A stretch of DNA of 58,856 bases from a virus. Both the position numbers and the translations under genes were made by a program. Location of the stretch: IMG/VR virus record IMGVR_UViG_3300030105_003283, positions 1 to 58,856 of that record. One strand, given 5' to 3'. Shown piece by piece: positions 1 through 8,299 of the stretch. Position 1 is the stretch's first letter, and each line of letters opens with the position of its first letter. The notes below the pieces were generated by a model. That model searched no databases. It was not told where the DNA came from and saw only the letters and a list, made by a program, of their open reading frames with translations.

Positions 1-481
1 TATCTCTGCCCTCATATTGTGCCAGCTTAAACCAATCAACAGCCTCGGCATCATCTGTTAAGATCATACCACCCTTGGCAATTGGGAGTATCTTTCTAAT
101 ATGAAAAGATAAGCACTGGTATGTGTTTGGGATATACATTCCCTTTGTAAATCTTGTGGCGCTGTCTACAACAGGATAGGGGTCTAACGTATAGACTCCT
201 GACCATTCATGATCGACAAATTCCACCTCACATCCGGCATGTATAACGCTTTGTGGGACTGATAGGTATGTCCTCTTAGGTACTTTAACTTTGCCTGTGG
301 CATTAAGGTACTTTAGGCAAAGAAAAAGGCTATTGGTACAGCTATCGGTAGCCACAGCGTATTTACTGCCCGCGTACTTAGCCACCTTGTCTTCAAATAT
401 TTCTACAATGTGCCAAGGATCGCTAACGGTGTAGCCATCTTGTTTTAATGATGAAATCGTTTTTTCTAATGAACTATACAT
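1..481 (-). CDS. DegT/DnrJ/EryC1-type aminotransferase, partial
   Basis: The 3' end runs off the left edge of the window; about 160 residues are visible. The sequence has the large-domain pattern of PLP-dependent sugar aminotransferases (aspartate aminotransferase fold I): 'VATDSCTNSLFLCLKYL' near the N-terminus, and 'SFHIRK' followed by 'KGGMILTDD', where the lysine aligns with the internal-aldimine lysine. The family transfers an amino group to a keto-sugar nucleotide. It starts at an ATG overlapping the preceding gene by 8 bases. It resembles the other DegT gene at 5552-6157, so two paralogs exist. Whether it is full length cannot be seen. Substrate is unknown; the GDP-4-keto-6-deoxymannose made by the nearby GMD is one possibility. 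Confidence 0.72.
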   Translation of the reverse strand, partial: MYSSLEKTISSLKQDGYTVSDPWHIVEIFEDKVAKYAGSKYAVATDSCTNSLFLCLKYLNATGKVKVPKRTYLSVPQSVIHAGCEVEFVDHEWSGVYTLDPYPVVDSATRFTKGMYIPNTYQCLSFHIRKILPIAKGGMILTDDAEAVDWFKLAQYEGRD

Positions 482-1154
482 TTTGCCACTCATATAATTT
501 ATAGTAGTCCCCGAGCACAAACTTTCTGCTCGCTGTAGCAGAGCTTTTAGCCGCAGACTCATCGTATTTATCATAAGGCAATACCCTGAAGTCCATACTA
601 ACCCTAGTCTTGCCTGTTTTGTTTTCTTTATTTCCGTGAATACATTTGTTACCATAGAAGATGGCGAAGTTTCCAACACCCATCTCTAGTGGGGCGAAGT
701 CCCCTAAGCCGGGAACCGATTCTAGCCACATTGCATTGGAGTCCCACATTTTAGTGAGGGCAATCTGAAAATTAATCTCCCAGTCTGGATGGTTGTGATC
801 TTCGTCAGAATCGTAATGCCACTTGTGAATGGCCTGATCGTTTGGTATGTGCACCCTGAAACTTGGGAAAGTCTGATAGAAGAATGATCTTCCGAACATT
901 GGGGCAACCGTGTCCTTAATAAACGCCTCGTAGACCGTCTTTATATCGCCCCCCTCGTCAGAATTTAAGGCACCATAGAACGTAGAGTGAAAATCTGTTC
1001 TTGTTTCGTTGTCAAAGTTCAACTTGTCTGGCGGCATTAGCTCACTTCTAAGGTCGTGAAGATTATGTAGCTCGCCCTGTGGTACGTTGAATATCTTTTC
1101 AACCTCTCCACAGAAGTTATAATTACTGGTGTCGTAGGTGCTGATTGCGCTCAT
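474..1154 (-). CDS. 2-oxoglutarate/Fe(II) oxygenase-like (StrG-like) protein
   Basis: The protein shows the iron-binding facial triad of the 2OG-Fe(II) dioxygenase fold: HYD (about residues 113-115) and a distal His in 'CIHGNKENKTGKTRVSMDFR' (about 173), followed by the Arg expected to bind 2-oxoglutarate. The pattern resembles StrG-like proteins of aminosugar and antibiotic clusters, and similar oxygenases occur in phages. I chose the ATG at 1154, which overlaps the upstream stop by one base and has a GAGG ribosome site at good spacing; an in-frame start 12 codons earlier has none. It probably hydroxylates or otherwise oxidises a sugar or small-molecule substrate in the glycan pathway. Substrate unknown. 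Confidence 0.6.
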   Translation of the reverse strand: MSAISTYDTSNYNFCGEVEKIFNVPQGELHNLHDLRSELMPPDKLNFDNETRTDFHSTFYGALNSDEGGDIKTVYEAFIKDTVAPMFGRSFFYQTFPSFRVHIPNDQAIHKWHYDSDEDHNHPDWEINFQIALTKMWDSNAMWLESVPGLGDFAPLEMGVGNFAIFYGNKCIHGNKENKTGKTRVSMDFRVLPYDKYDESAAKSSATASRKFVLGDYYKLYEWQNV

Positions 1155-1729
1155 TATTTTTTCCTCGATAACATGTGACCTTCGATCCATGATGGATCAA
1201 AATCTTTCATACCATATTGGTCTTGAATATCCTTGAATTGGATATTTTCAAAATCCAAACTTTCCATAAGTTCTTCTGATTTAAATCTAGCTACGTTTAG
1301 GTTGTTTCTTCCTAAAAAGTATCCACCCTTTATAATATTCCTAGCTGCCCATTTTTGCCCATAAATTTTTAATTCTGGCGTTGTTGGAAAACTTCCAAGA
1401 TCGTTATGACAGAACGCTATGGGAAAATCATCCAGCTCAGAAAGCGTCATACAATCCTTGACGACAACACGGGGGTGTCTGATTGGATTATGTAAGTCAT
1501 ACCCTATACATCTCTCATAGCCAAAATGATTGCATAGCAGATCAAACGCCACACATCTATTTGTTCCCAAGAGAACTATATACCCGTCTTCGGGAATGTC
1601 TTCAAGTTCAAGGATTACTTTTTCAAATATCTGATAACCATAATAATTCTCTCCATAGTTATCTACGTCGGCATGTTCTTCTGGACTATCGTACCAATAA
1701 TCTTTACTGTAAAAATCTTTTTCTGACAT
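1154..1729 (-). CDS. Putative SAM-dependent methyltransferase-like protein
   Basis: 191 residues. The central segment 'GYIVLLGTNRCVAFDLLCNHFG' followed by 'CIGYDL' resembles motif I and the following acidic strand of a class I Rossmann methyltransferase, and 'IIKGGYFLGRNN' resembles a late beta-strand of that fold. The glycine loop is degenerate, so catalytic activity is uncertain. It sits between the oxygenase and a fucosyltransferase-like gene, overlapping the former by one base. A fold-level assignment only; it could be a non-catalytic relative. Confidence 0.4.
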   Translation of the reverse strand: MSEKDFYSKDYWYDSPEEHADVDNYGENYYGYQIFEKVILELEDIPEDGYIVLLGTNRCVAFDLLCNHFGYERCIGYDLHNPIRHPRVVVKDCMTLSELDDFPIAFCHNDLGSFPTTPELKIYGQKWAARNIIKGGYFLGRNNLNVARFKSEELMESLDFENIQFKDIQDQYGMKDFDPSWIEGHMLSRKK

Positions 1730-1730
1730 T

Positions 1731-2549
1731 CTATCTCTCTTCTATATCTTGTAGGTTTACTAATCGCCACTCGTTATCATACTGTTTTATGTATTTATAT
1801 CGCTCTTCGTCATCAACAAAAAGCGCCACACCCGGACTTTCTATACTCCACTCGTTTCCCCAATGTTCCCCCATTGGAACAGGTACAAAAATCTCAGTAG
1901 CTTCTGATAAAAACGCAGCACACCAAGAGAATGTGCTCTGTGACATTATTATCTTGTTAAAGGATTTTATTGCATTAAAGTCTTCAATGGTTGTGCCGCC
2001 TATTAGTTTAGGATTGTACTCTTTAAAGCTTTCCATATAGTTGTGAAACATGGGGTGTTCTAGTGTCTCTGGATCAGAACAAATATAAAGACTATCGAAA
2101 GACATCAACCCTAGAGCGGTTTTGAAGTACTCGGGCGGCATTACATATGGATGTTCCGAAAGGTCTCCGAGTATGCAGTCGCCAAGTCTTAAGTGTATAA
2201 CGGCATCATTTTCGCTTTGTCCCACATCATAATATTCTGTTCTTAACCATTGTCTAATTTTTTCTTTATATGGCTTGTAATACTCATATCTCTGAAAGAA
2301 TCCCATAGGTCCCAGTATCACCGGAGAGTCCTTTACTACCGTCATTTGATCCATGTCTACAACTTGATTTGTGAGCCGTATTGGCGTTCCATGAGAGATG
2401 TTCTCGCCGTCCACATCCTCGCCGGTTCCTACAAAGCCGTCAATAGCGTGAGCCATAAGCTTAAAGCCCATACGGTCTGCTAAAACCCTACCCATAGAAT
2501 ATTGTAACAGAGTGTTTCCAAGTCCGCCACTATAATTAACTGCTATCAA
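1731..2549 (-). CDS. GT11 (alpha-1,2-fucosyltransferase-like) glycosyltransferase
   Basis: The GT11 signatures are visible: N-terminal 'GGLGNTLLQYSMGR', the donor-binding 'HLRLGD' (about residue 120, the HxRxGD motif) and the late 'SQSTFSWCAAFLS'. The family transfers L-fucose from GDP-fucose to a galactose or related acceptor. GDP-fucose could be supplied by the GMD (4572-5555) and GDP-fucose synthase (15134-16099) in the same island. I place the start at a TTG overlapping the upstream TGA by 4 bases, with GAGG 7 bases upstream; a TTG two codons earlier is possible. Acceptor unknown. Confidence 0.75.
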   Translation of the reverse strand: MIAVNYSGGLGNTLLQYSMGRVLADRMGFKLMAHAIDGFVGTGEDVDGENISHGTPIRLTNQVVDMDQMTVVKDSPVILGPMGFFQRYEYYKPYKEKIRQWLRTEYYDVGQSENDAVIHLRLGDCILGDLSEHPYVMPPEYFKTALGLMSFDSLYICSDPETLEHPMFHNYMESFKEYNPKLIGGTTIEDFNAIKSFNKIIMSQSTFSWCAAFLSEATEIFVPVPMGEHWGNEWSIESPGVALFVDDEERYKYIKQYDNEWRLVNLQDIEER

Positions 2550-3442
2550 AGCCAATCCTCTATTTTGATTTTAGGTTTCCATTTTAACAACTTCTTAGCC
2601 TTGCTTATATCCGCCAGAGTGACTCTAGACTCCCCAAGCCTGTCTGGAATATGTGTTCGTGGGGCATAGTCATCAACCATGTTGGCAAGATCAATCATAT
2701 TGATATTTGTGCCGGTTCCGATATTAAATGTCTCTCCAAAGATTTTGGGGTTGTCTGAAGTGGCGGCCAAGATGTTTGCATTTACAACATCGCTAACGTG
2801 GGTAAAGTCCCTGCGCTGTAGTCCGTCTCCCACTATCGTCATAGGTTCTTTGTCTTCGACTTGTCTCTGGAAGATTCCAACTACGGGAGCGTACTGTCCC
2901 TGTATCGGCTGTCGCTCTCCATAGACATTAAAGTATCGAAAGATTACTGTATTCAGTTTGAACAGATCGTTATACATTCTACACAAACCCTCTCCGGCAA
3001 CCTTTGTTACGGAATATGGATTTAGACAGTCCGTAGACATGTCCTCGGTGTGTGGGGGATTATTTAGTCCATACGCAGAGGAGGTTGAGGAATATACAAC
3101 CCTAGAAGCTCCCGATTGTCGAGCAGCCTGTAAAACGTTGCACGTACCACACACATTGGTTTGAGCTGCCAGAGTTGGATTTTTTATGGCTGGTTGTATT
3201 CTAGCCTCTGCCGCCAAGTGAAATACAACATCAACACCAGAAAACCACGGAAGTATTTTCTCGTAATCACATATATCTTCTACAACCTTGACGCACTTCG
3301 GATTCCAATAGAACTCCTCGTTTGATGTGGCTGACTCATTGTCTATACATACAACTTCGTGGCCATCTTCTATCAAGGAATCCACAATATGGCTTCCGAT
3401 AAAACCAGCTCCGCCAGTAACTACAGTTTTTATTTTATTCAT
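2546..3442 (-). CDS. NAD-dependent epimerase/dehydratase (UDP-hexose 4-epimerase type)
   Basis: An extended short-chain dehydrogenase: N-terminal NAD loop 'TGGAGFIGSH', 'FHLAAEARIQPA', catalytic Ser-Tyr-Lys region 'YSSTSSAYG' with 'NPYSVTK', and the sugar-binding 'RYFNVYGERQ'. These match UDP-glucose/UDP-GlcNAc 4-epimerases of the GalE/WbpP type. It probably interconverts UDP-hexoses for the surrounding transferases. The ATG chosen gives a 4-base ATGA overlap with the preceding gene; the longer reading would intrude 40 bases into it. The C-terminus is slightly short relative to typical GalE (about 299 against about 330 residues). Exact sugar unknown. Confidence 0.82.
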   Translation of the reverse strand: MNKIKTVVTGGAGFIGSHIVDSLIEDGHEVVCIDNESATSNEEFYWNPKCVKVVEDICDYEKILPWFSGVDVVFHLAAEARIQPAIKNPTLAAQTNVCGTCNVLQAARQSGASRVVYSSTSSAYGLNNPPHTEDMSTDCLNPYSVTKVAGEGLCRMYNDLFKLNTVIFRYFNVYGERQPIQGQYAPVVGIFQRQVEDKEPMTIVGDGLQRRDFTHVSDVVNANILAATSDNPKIFGETFNIGTGTNINMIDLANMVDDYAPRTHIPDRLGESRVTLADISKAKKLLKWKPKIKIEDWL

Positions 3443-3903
3443 AATGGTGTCACAATATTTATCAATTCGTCTATATTCCAATTGTCCAGTATGCCATCAA
3501 TCCGTTTGTTGCAGAAGTTATTAATTACTGTGGCGTGCGAGTCACTTCTAGCTATGAGTTTGAGCCTGTCATCAAGAAGTATGTCGCAGGCAGCGCTAAA
3601 GTTTACAGGATGGGTGAGCCATTCTATATCCCAAATGTATAAATACTTATCTGCTGCCGTGTGAGACTTTAATAACATGTCGGCTCCAATTAGGTCGGTC
3701 GCGATGACCACTCCGTCGTATCCGGCTAAAAATGATATATTTGAACAGGCGAAGTGGGGCTTTGTTACTGGCATCGCTGGCCTGCTATAAAAGGCCGATA
3801 TAGAAAAATCTTTAGACATTGCGGCCTTGTTGAATTCCTTTATCATATAAAAGGCTTTCTGAGAAGGGCCCATGTCGTTTACAATGGCTGCTATCTTATT
3901 CAT
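3439..3903 (-). CDS. Unknown protein, possibly a single GT-B-like domain
   Basis: 154 residues with alternating strands and helices ('IAAIVNDMGPSQKAFYMIKEFN', 'GYDGVVIATDLIGADMLL', 'KYLYIWDIEWL'). This looks like one Rossmann-type half of a GT-B glycosyltransferase, but no donor-binding motif is clear. It is tightly coupled to its neighbours, with an 8-base overlap upstream and 4 downstream, and lies between a GT25-like transferase and an epimerase. A role in glycan assembly is inferred from position only. Confidence 0.45.
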   Translation of the reverse strand: MNKIAAIVNDMGPSQKAFYMIKEFNKAAMSKDFSISAFYSRPAMPVTKPHFACSNISFLAGYDGVVIATDLIGADMLLKSHTAADKYLYIWDIEWLTHPVNFSAACDILLDDRLKLIARSDSHATVINNFCNKRIDGILDNWNIDELINIVTPL

Positions 3904-4579
3904 CTTTTGCCGTGCTCCTAAAATCCCCCTGAGTACATAGATAGGGATATGTGTGGTATACGTTTAGTTTGGCCTCGTGAAAGGCGTAGTTCAATTGCCA
4001 ATCAATAGAAAGACAAAAGCTCTCCATGTGTGGAAGTATCTTGGATACGCTTTTCTTTTTATATAATATAGATGATGTTGTGTTTGTGGCTGGGTGAGCA
4101 GCCAACATGTATCCGTCTTTAAACGTTAGAGGCGTTAGTATTCCATGATCAAAAGCGCCACCTAAAAAGATAACATCCCAGTCGCTTGGAGCGTTATCAA
4201 TAATGTCCTCTATTCTAGCTGGGTGATTAATAAACCGACAATCATCTTCTAGGAAAAGTCCAAACTCCTCATTCTGCTTCATAAATCTATTGAAGGCAGA
4301 CAAATGCTTCATGTTTAAGGATATGGATGAGAGCGTCATTTCCTCATAGTTATGATCTAATTTTCCAGCATATCCATGTCCACGCCTAGAGACCTCAGAG
4401 ACTTCCCGATGAAGATCGTGGTCTTTATCGTATCTGGCCAGATCTTCTTCTGTGAGCTCTTCGCGGTCGAATTCGCTTATGAATTCAAAGTCCTTAATTC
4501 CAGCAGCCAGCAGCTGTTCAGTTATAAACTGACGTCTGTCTTGTAGCGGAGTATAGTGCATTACGTATGTTTTATACAC
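3896..4579 (-). CDS. GT25-family glycosyltransferase (LPS/LOS type)
   Basis: The N-terminal 'YVMHYTPLQDRRQFITEQL' matches the GT25 opening (a 'YVINL..RRPDR' type). 'MKHLSAFNRFM' and the acidic 'GLFLEDDCRF' correspond to the acceptor helix and metal/nucleotide-binding motif, and 'DWQLNYAF' to the late Asp motif. GT25 enzymes add hexoses to lipooligosaccharide or protein-linked sugars. I favour a GTG start overlapping the gmd stop by 8 bases with GGGA just upstream; a TTG at 4612 is the alternative, and a downstream ATG (4561) would delete the conserved first strand. Confidence 0.75.
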   Translation of the reverse strand: MYKTYVMHYTPLQDRRQFITEQLLAAGIKDFEFISEFDREELTEEDLARYDKDHDLHREVSEVSRRGHGYAGKLDHNYEEMTLSSISLNMKHLSAFNRFMKQNEEFGLFLEDDCRFINHPARIEDIIDNAPSDWDVIFLGGAFDHGILTPLTFKDGYMLAAHPATNTTSSILYKKKSVSKILPHMESFCLSIDWQLNYAFHEAKLNVYHTYPYLCTQGDFRSTAKDE

Positions 4580-5555
4580 TTTGTTTCCCGTAAAAATCTT
4601 GCCAATGCTCAACCATTTCTTGCATCATAGACTCAAAGGTGTATTCTGGTTCCCATCCAAATGTTTCTTTTGTCTTGGCTGGATCGCCCCTTAAGTATTT
4701 TAACTCTTGGGCACGCATGAATTTAGCGTCTTGCTCTACGTAATCTTTGTAGTCCATGTCGAGACAGCCAAAAACAACTTCACACAACTCTCTGACTGAG
4801 TGCGTCCTACCTGTGGCAACCACAAAATCATCAGGAGTGTCGTGGTTAATGATATCAACCATAGCTCTGACGTAATCTTTGGAATGTCCCCAGTCTCTAT
4901 AGGAGTCCATATTGCCCAAGAACAACTTATCTCTCATTCCTAAAGATATTTCTACGGCAGTTTTGACAACTTTATTTGTTACAAAGTTAGACCCTCGTCT
5001 GGGAGACTCGTGATTAAACAGTATTCCGTTGCAGGCGTGAAGTCCGTAGGCATGTCTATAGTGTCTCACTAAAGAGTATCCCATTAGCTTGGAACATCCA
5101 TAAGGACTCACAGGAGTCATTGGTGTTGTCTCTCTTTGATATTTGTCGTCGTCTACACTATTGCCAAACATTTCGGAAGAACTTGCCTGATAAAACTTCG
5201 CTTCGGGGCAGTAGTTCCTATAGACTTCAAGCAGATTCAAAACACCCTCTGCGTTGGTCTTGATGGTAAAGGAAGGAATGTCTGAGCTTACACGAACATG
5301 ACTCATTGCACCCAAGTTAAAGATGTGCGTGGGATTACATTCTTTTACGATGCGTTCTAGCGAACACCAGTCCATAAGGTCGCCATATCGGGTTTCTATA
5401 CGATCTATAATATGGTCTATTCTAGATTCTTGGCTTTCCGCAACAGACTGTCTACGTATAACACCATGTACTTCATAATCTTGTTCCAGTAGATGTTCAG
5501 CAAGATAGCTACCATCCTGTCCAGAAATTCCAGTAATCAGGGCTACTTTTTTCAT
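4572..5555 (-). CDS. gmd: GDP-mannose 4,6-dehydratase
   Basis: Clear GMD of 327 residues. It has the NADP loop 'TGISGQDGSYLAE' (about 8-20), 'VHGVIRRQS', 'SSSEMFG' (125-131), the catalytic YxxxK (Tyr152, Lys156 in 'PYGCSK') and 'LFNHESPRRG'. It converts GDP-D-mannose to GDP-4-keto-6-deoxy-D-mannose, the precursor of GDP-L-fucose and GDP-perosamine. It is slightly shorter than bacterial homologs (about 345-370). The gene overlaps its neighbours by 4 bases upstream and 8 downstream. With fcl at 15134-16099 it completes GDP-fucose synthesis from GDP-mannose; with the adjacent DegT gene an amino sugar is a possible alternative product. Confidence 0.95.
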   Translation of the reverse strand: MKKVALITGISGQDGSYLAEHLLEQDYEVHGVIRRQSVAESQESRIDHIIDRIETRYGDLMDWCSLERIVKECNPTHIFNLGAMSHVRVSSDIPSFTIKTNAEGVLNLLEVYRNYCPEAKFYQASSSEMFGNSVDDDKYQRETTPMTPVSPYGCSKLMGYSLVRHYRHAYGLHACNGILFNHESPRRGSNFVTNKVVKTAVEISLGMRDKLFLGNMDSYRDWGHSKDYVRAMVDIINHDTPDDFVVATGRTHSVRELCEVVFGCLDMDYKDYVEQDAKFMRAQELKYLRGDPAKTKETFGWEPEYTFESMMQEMVEHWQDFYGKQSV

Positions 5556-6157
5556 CTAAAAATCTCCATGTTTCTTAAGTCGGGCCAGTCTTCAATAGAC
5601 CACTGTCGAGGTTGTGTTTTAATTGCATCGGGCAACTTGTCAAGTCCCAAGTCAGCGGTTTCGGGAGTCATATAATAATGATATCCCATGTGTTTTATGT
5701 TTTGTTCTCTCCAAGGCGTAAAGGGCTCTCTTCCATCGTGAGCCATAATTCTCAAGTCCCTCGCTACATGCTCGTCGTCCGTAAGTATCATTCCCCCACG
5801 CCCTAAGCTTAGGTGTTTTTGAAATTGAAAACTGAGGCACATCAAACTTTCTGGTATGTAGCTATCCTCTTTCCACAGAACTGCGGCATCATAAACTGTT
5901 ATGCCGAACAGGGGGCTTCTTCCGACCTCATAGTAGTCTTGCCATCGCTCTTCGCGCCACACAAGCGGTATAGAGAGCTTCTTGGCCAAGAAAGGAATGG
6001 ATGGATATGTTCTGCTAGGAGACTCTACGACGCTTGCGTTTACGTATCGTAGACACAATTCAACTCCGTGAGTACAACAGTCTACCGCAACGGCATAAGG
6101 AGCGCCAAAGAACTCAGCGATCTTTTCTTCAAATAATTTTACACTAGGTATAGTCAT
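5552..6157 (-). CDS. Half-length DegT/DnrJ-type aminotransferase
   Basis: 201 residues, about half a normal DegT protein (around 370). The PLP-binding large domain is recognisable: 'AVAVDCCTHGVELCLRYV', 'SFQFQKHLSLGRGGMILTDD' with the aldimine Lys in the expected place, and 'HMGYHYYMTPETADLGLDKL', which corresponds to the 'GYNYRMS..qAA' motif. The open reading frame then ends, so the C-terminal small domain is missing. No frameshifted continuation is evident because gmd begins with a 4-base overlap. It may work as a compact form, pair with another subunit, or be non-catalytic. The left-edge gene is a paralog. Confidence 0.75.
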   Translation of the reverse strand: MTIPSVKLFEEKIAEFFGAPYAVAVDCCTHGVELCLRYVNASVVESPSRTYPSIPFLAKKLSIPLVWREERWQDYYEVGRSPLFGITVYDAAVLWKEDSYIPESLMCLSFQFQKHLSLGRGGMILTDDEHVARDLRIMAHDGREPFTPWREQNIKHMGYHYYMTPETADLGLDKLPDAIKTQPRQWSIEDWPDLRNMEIFR

Positions 6158-6705
6158 TTTACACCCTCCACATTTAGGCTGATGAGAGTTCCATTTTCTT
6201 TTTCCATATGTGGTATGTAGGCCTGAGAGTGGTCGTCAAATTCTGAGTGTTCAGTTTGTCTCCAGTCATATTTCTTGACGCTTTCAATCCCCGCAGACTT
6301 CAATACCTCAGAGAGACTATCGAAATCGTATGTTGTCTTATGATAAATAGTCTGACTACCCATTTTCATTCTTCCATACAGAGGGCCCAGAAAATTATCC
6401 AACGAACGTTGGTTAAGTGTGTTTCGTGACATTACATACATAATAGCCATAGCCTCAAAATCTGGCACAGCTATTCTGAGTATTCCTCCCCTTTTTAAGA
6501 CTCTTGTCCATTCTTGCAAGATTGGTAAGACTTCTTCTCTGTCGAAGTATTCTAGTACGTGGGAGGCGTATATAAGGTCTACCGATTCATCGTCTATCGG
6601 GAGTTTTGTAATGTCGTTATGGTCTAGATGATCGTAATCTCCACCATCAACATGAACCCAATCATCACCAAAATCTCTCCATCCACATCCTAAGTGAAGT
6701 TTCAT
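6154..6705 (-). CDS. Class I SAM-dependent methyltransferase (Methyltransf_11 type)
   Basis: Motif I 'LHLGCGWRDFGDDWVHVD' lies at the very N-terminus. It is followed by 'DITKLPIDDESVDLIYASHVLEYF' (motifs II-III) and 'EWTRVLKRGGILRIAVPDF' (motifs IV-V), the standard order of small-molecule methyltransferases. It probably O-methylates a sugar in the glycan pathway. The chosen ATG makes an ATGA overlap with the sulfotransferase gene upstream and has GGAGA 6 bases before it; a second ATG four codons earlier is less well placed. Confidence 0.8.
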   Translation of the reverse strand: MKLHLGCGWRDFGDDWVHVDGGDYDHLDHNDITKLPIDDESVDLIYASHVLEYFDREEVLPILQEWTRVLKRGGILRIAVPDFEAMAIMYVMSRNTLNQRSLDNFLGPLYGRMKMGSQTIYHKTTYDFDSLSEVLKSAGIESVKKYDWRQTEHSEFDDHSQAYIPHMEKENGTLISLNVEGVK

Positions 6706-7334
6706 AATTGTCTCCATTCTTCGAGAGGTTCGTGGAGGCGCTCCTCAAGAAAAGCTATTTGTATACCTGTTAAAGTTTTCTTATAATTAAATGGCTCTGG
6801 CGTTGCTATGTGGTTTCCGTGCACCCTTGTCTTCTCGTCAACGTCGTTAAAATCCTTCAGGGCTCTCTGTATCTTTTTAGTGTTTTTGATTCCGCAGATT
6901 TTCTTTATATTGGCTCTTTTCTCTTTTGAAATTTCGACGCAATTGCGATATTTAAATCCTAATGCGTTGTTGAAAAAATTTTCCAGCTCATCAAAAACAT
7001 AGTCATAATTATTCCAGAACTTTTCGTATTTTAGTTTTAGTTTAGCGCCTTTGTTTTTTGACATGTCGTAGGCGTATTGTCTGTACTGCCATTCAAGCGG
7101 CGGTAGATAATGATTCAGAGTGCTGTCGTCTATTTTTGAGGCGCCACCAGTTCGAGCAATAGAAACAAAAACATCTAGTGGGTGTCGGCAAGATATTATT
7201 AGAGCGTCCAAGCTGGAATAATGTCCCGGCGGATGCTGTGAAGGCTGTTCGTATTCGGGGAAAACACCATACAGAATTCTACGAATAAGTGTAGACCCTG
7301 TCCTCGGCATACTATACTGCACAAGGTCACGCAT
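6702..7334 (-). CDS. Sulfotransferase-family protein
   Basis: The PAPS-binding elements are visible: 5'-phosphosulfate loop 'QYSMPRTGSTLIRRIL' near the N-terminus and 3'-phosphate motif 'ALIISCRHPLDVFVSIAR'. This is one of three sulfotransferase-like genes within 3 kb, the others being at 7715-8299 and 8837-9619, each of a different subtype. It probably transfers sulfate to a carbohydrate. The ATG at 7334 gives an 8-base overlap with the cupin gene; the longer reading (to 7403) would overlap it by 77 bases. Confidence 0.7.
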   Translation of the reverse strand: MRDLVQYSMPRTGSTLIRRILYGVFPEYEQPSQHPPGHYSSLDALIISCRHPLDVFVSIARTGGASKIDDSTLNHYLPPLEWQYRQYAYDMSKNKGAKLKLKYEKFWNNYDYVFDELENFFNNALGFKYRNCVEISKEKRANIKKICGIKNTKKIQRALKDFNDVDEKTRVHGNHIATPEPFNYKKTLTGIQIAFLEERLHEPLEEWRQL

Positions 7335-7731
7335 TAAAAACAACCTTATCCGCATCCTTCCCAAAGTATGGGCCACTCTTGAATTCATATACCACGGTGC
7401 CATCTTCTAGACACTCGTACTTATGTCCGCCCCAGAAGCTTATCGTGCAGCCACCAGCCGAAACCACTGCCGATCCCATCGGATTCTGGTCTTCGTCATA
7501 ATACGTAATCCTTATCTTTCCCTTTAGAACAACCCACGCCTCTTGTGTTGTATCAGTTGTTCTTTCACAGGGAATGTGGACATGTGGATCAAACTCTTTT
7601 CCATCGTCCATATTTATAATGGCACACTGTAGATACTCTCCAGCATCAGTTGCGTCGAATCTTCCCTCTGGATATTCGTCTACATTAAAGTAACAATGAT
7701 AGAGCTTCTCGCCCTTATATATTTTGTGCAT
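7327..7731 (-). CDS. WbuC-like cupin-fold protein
   Basis: 134 residues with one cupin barrel. The metal-binding region is 'FDPHVHIPCERTTDTTQEAWVVLKG', followed by the second half 'GGHKYECLEDGTVVYEFKSGPY'. The 'EFKSGPY...DKVVF' ending resembles WbuC-family cupins of O-antigen clusters. The reaction is unknown for this group. It overlaps the sulfotransferase genes on both sides (17 and 8 bases), implying co-translation and a role in making or modifying the same glycan. Confidence 0.6.
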   Translation of the reverse strand: MHKIYKGEKLYHCYFNVDEYPEGRFDATDAGEYLQCAIINMDDGKEFDPHVHIPCERTTDTTQEAWVVLKGKIRITYYDEDQNPMGSAVVSAGGCTISFWGGHKYECLEDGTVVYEFKSGPYFGKDADKVVFNA

Positions 7732-8299
7732 CTTTTATCTCCTTATACAGTGTTATATCCTCTTTATAGAGATTTGCCACTATATTTTTAGTTTCTTCGG
7801 TATAATATTCTTCAAAATGTTGATGTTTACTTTTATTGATAATCGGCACCTCAATAAGGTCTTGATTATGTATAATAGAGTATAATTTTCTAGTCTCCTC
7901 TTCCAAATTTTCAAAAAGTCCAATATGGTCAAAGTTTTCTCTCTTGCCAATTCTACGCATCATGGGCATTACATGTTGCTGTTCCAGATAGTATTCCGGA
8001 TCTTCGCTTGCCAGCTTAACCCAGTCTGAAAAACTGTTCTGGGTTACGCCATACTTCATAGCGTCGTTGGCATCTCCAGACCAACACCCGCCAGACTTAA
8101 GGTAGCAAAAACAGCTTACTAGTCTGTCGAAGGGGTTTCTTATCACTGTGAAGGAATAACCCTCTGGCTTGGACTCTACAAAGCCGTGTCCAGAAGTTAG
8201 CCCAATGCCACTAAAAAGATGTTCCCACATTTTACCACCAGTCTTTGGTATGTGCAAGAAAAAATAGTTGTTTCCATTATGGGAAAATTCTCCAGCCAC
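7715..8299 (-). CDS. Sulfotransferase-family protein (Sulfotransfer_2-like)
   Basis: 'YFFLHIPKTGGKMWEHLF' (residues about 12-29) is the typical 5'-PSB loop of membrane-type carbohydrate sulfotransferases, and 'YSFTVIRNPFDRLVSCF' is the 3'-PB motif. The C-terminal half has the expected helices with 'IGLFENLEEETRKL'. No signal or membrane segment is present, so it should act in the cytoplasm with host PAPS. It is adjacent to a cupin and a methyltransferase. Confidence 0.82.
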   Translation of the reverse strand: MAGEFSHNGNNYFFLHIPKTGGKMWEHLFSGIGLTSGHGFVESKPEGYSFTVIRNPFDRLVSCFCYLKSGGCWSGDANDAMKYGVTQNSFSDWVKLASEDPEYYLEQQHVMPMMRRIGKRENFDHIGLFENLEEETRKLYSIIHNQDLIEVPIINKSKHQHFEEYYTEETKNIVANLYKEDITLYKEIKDAQNI

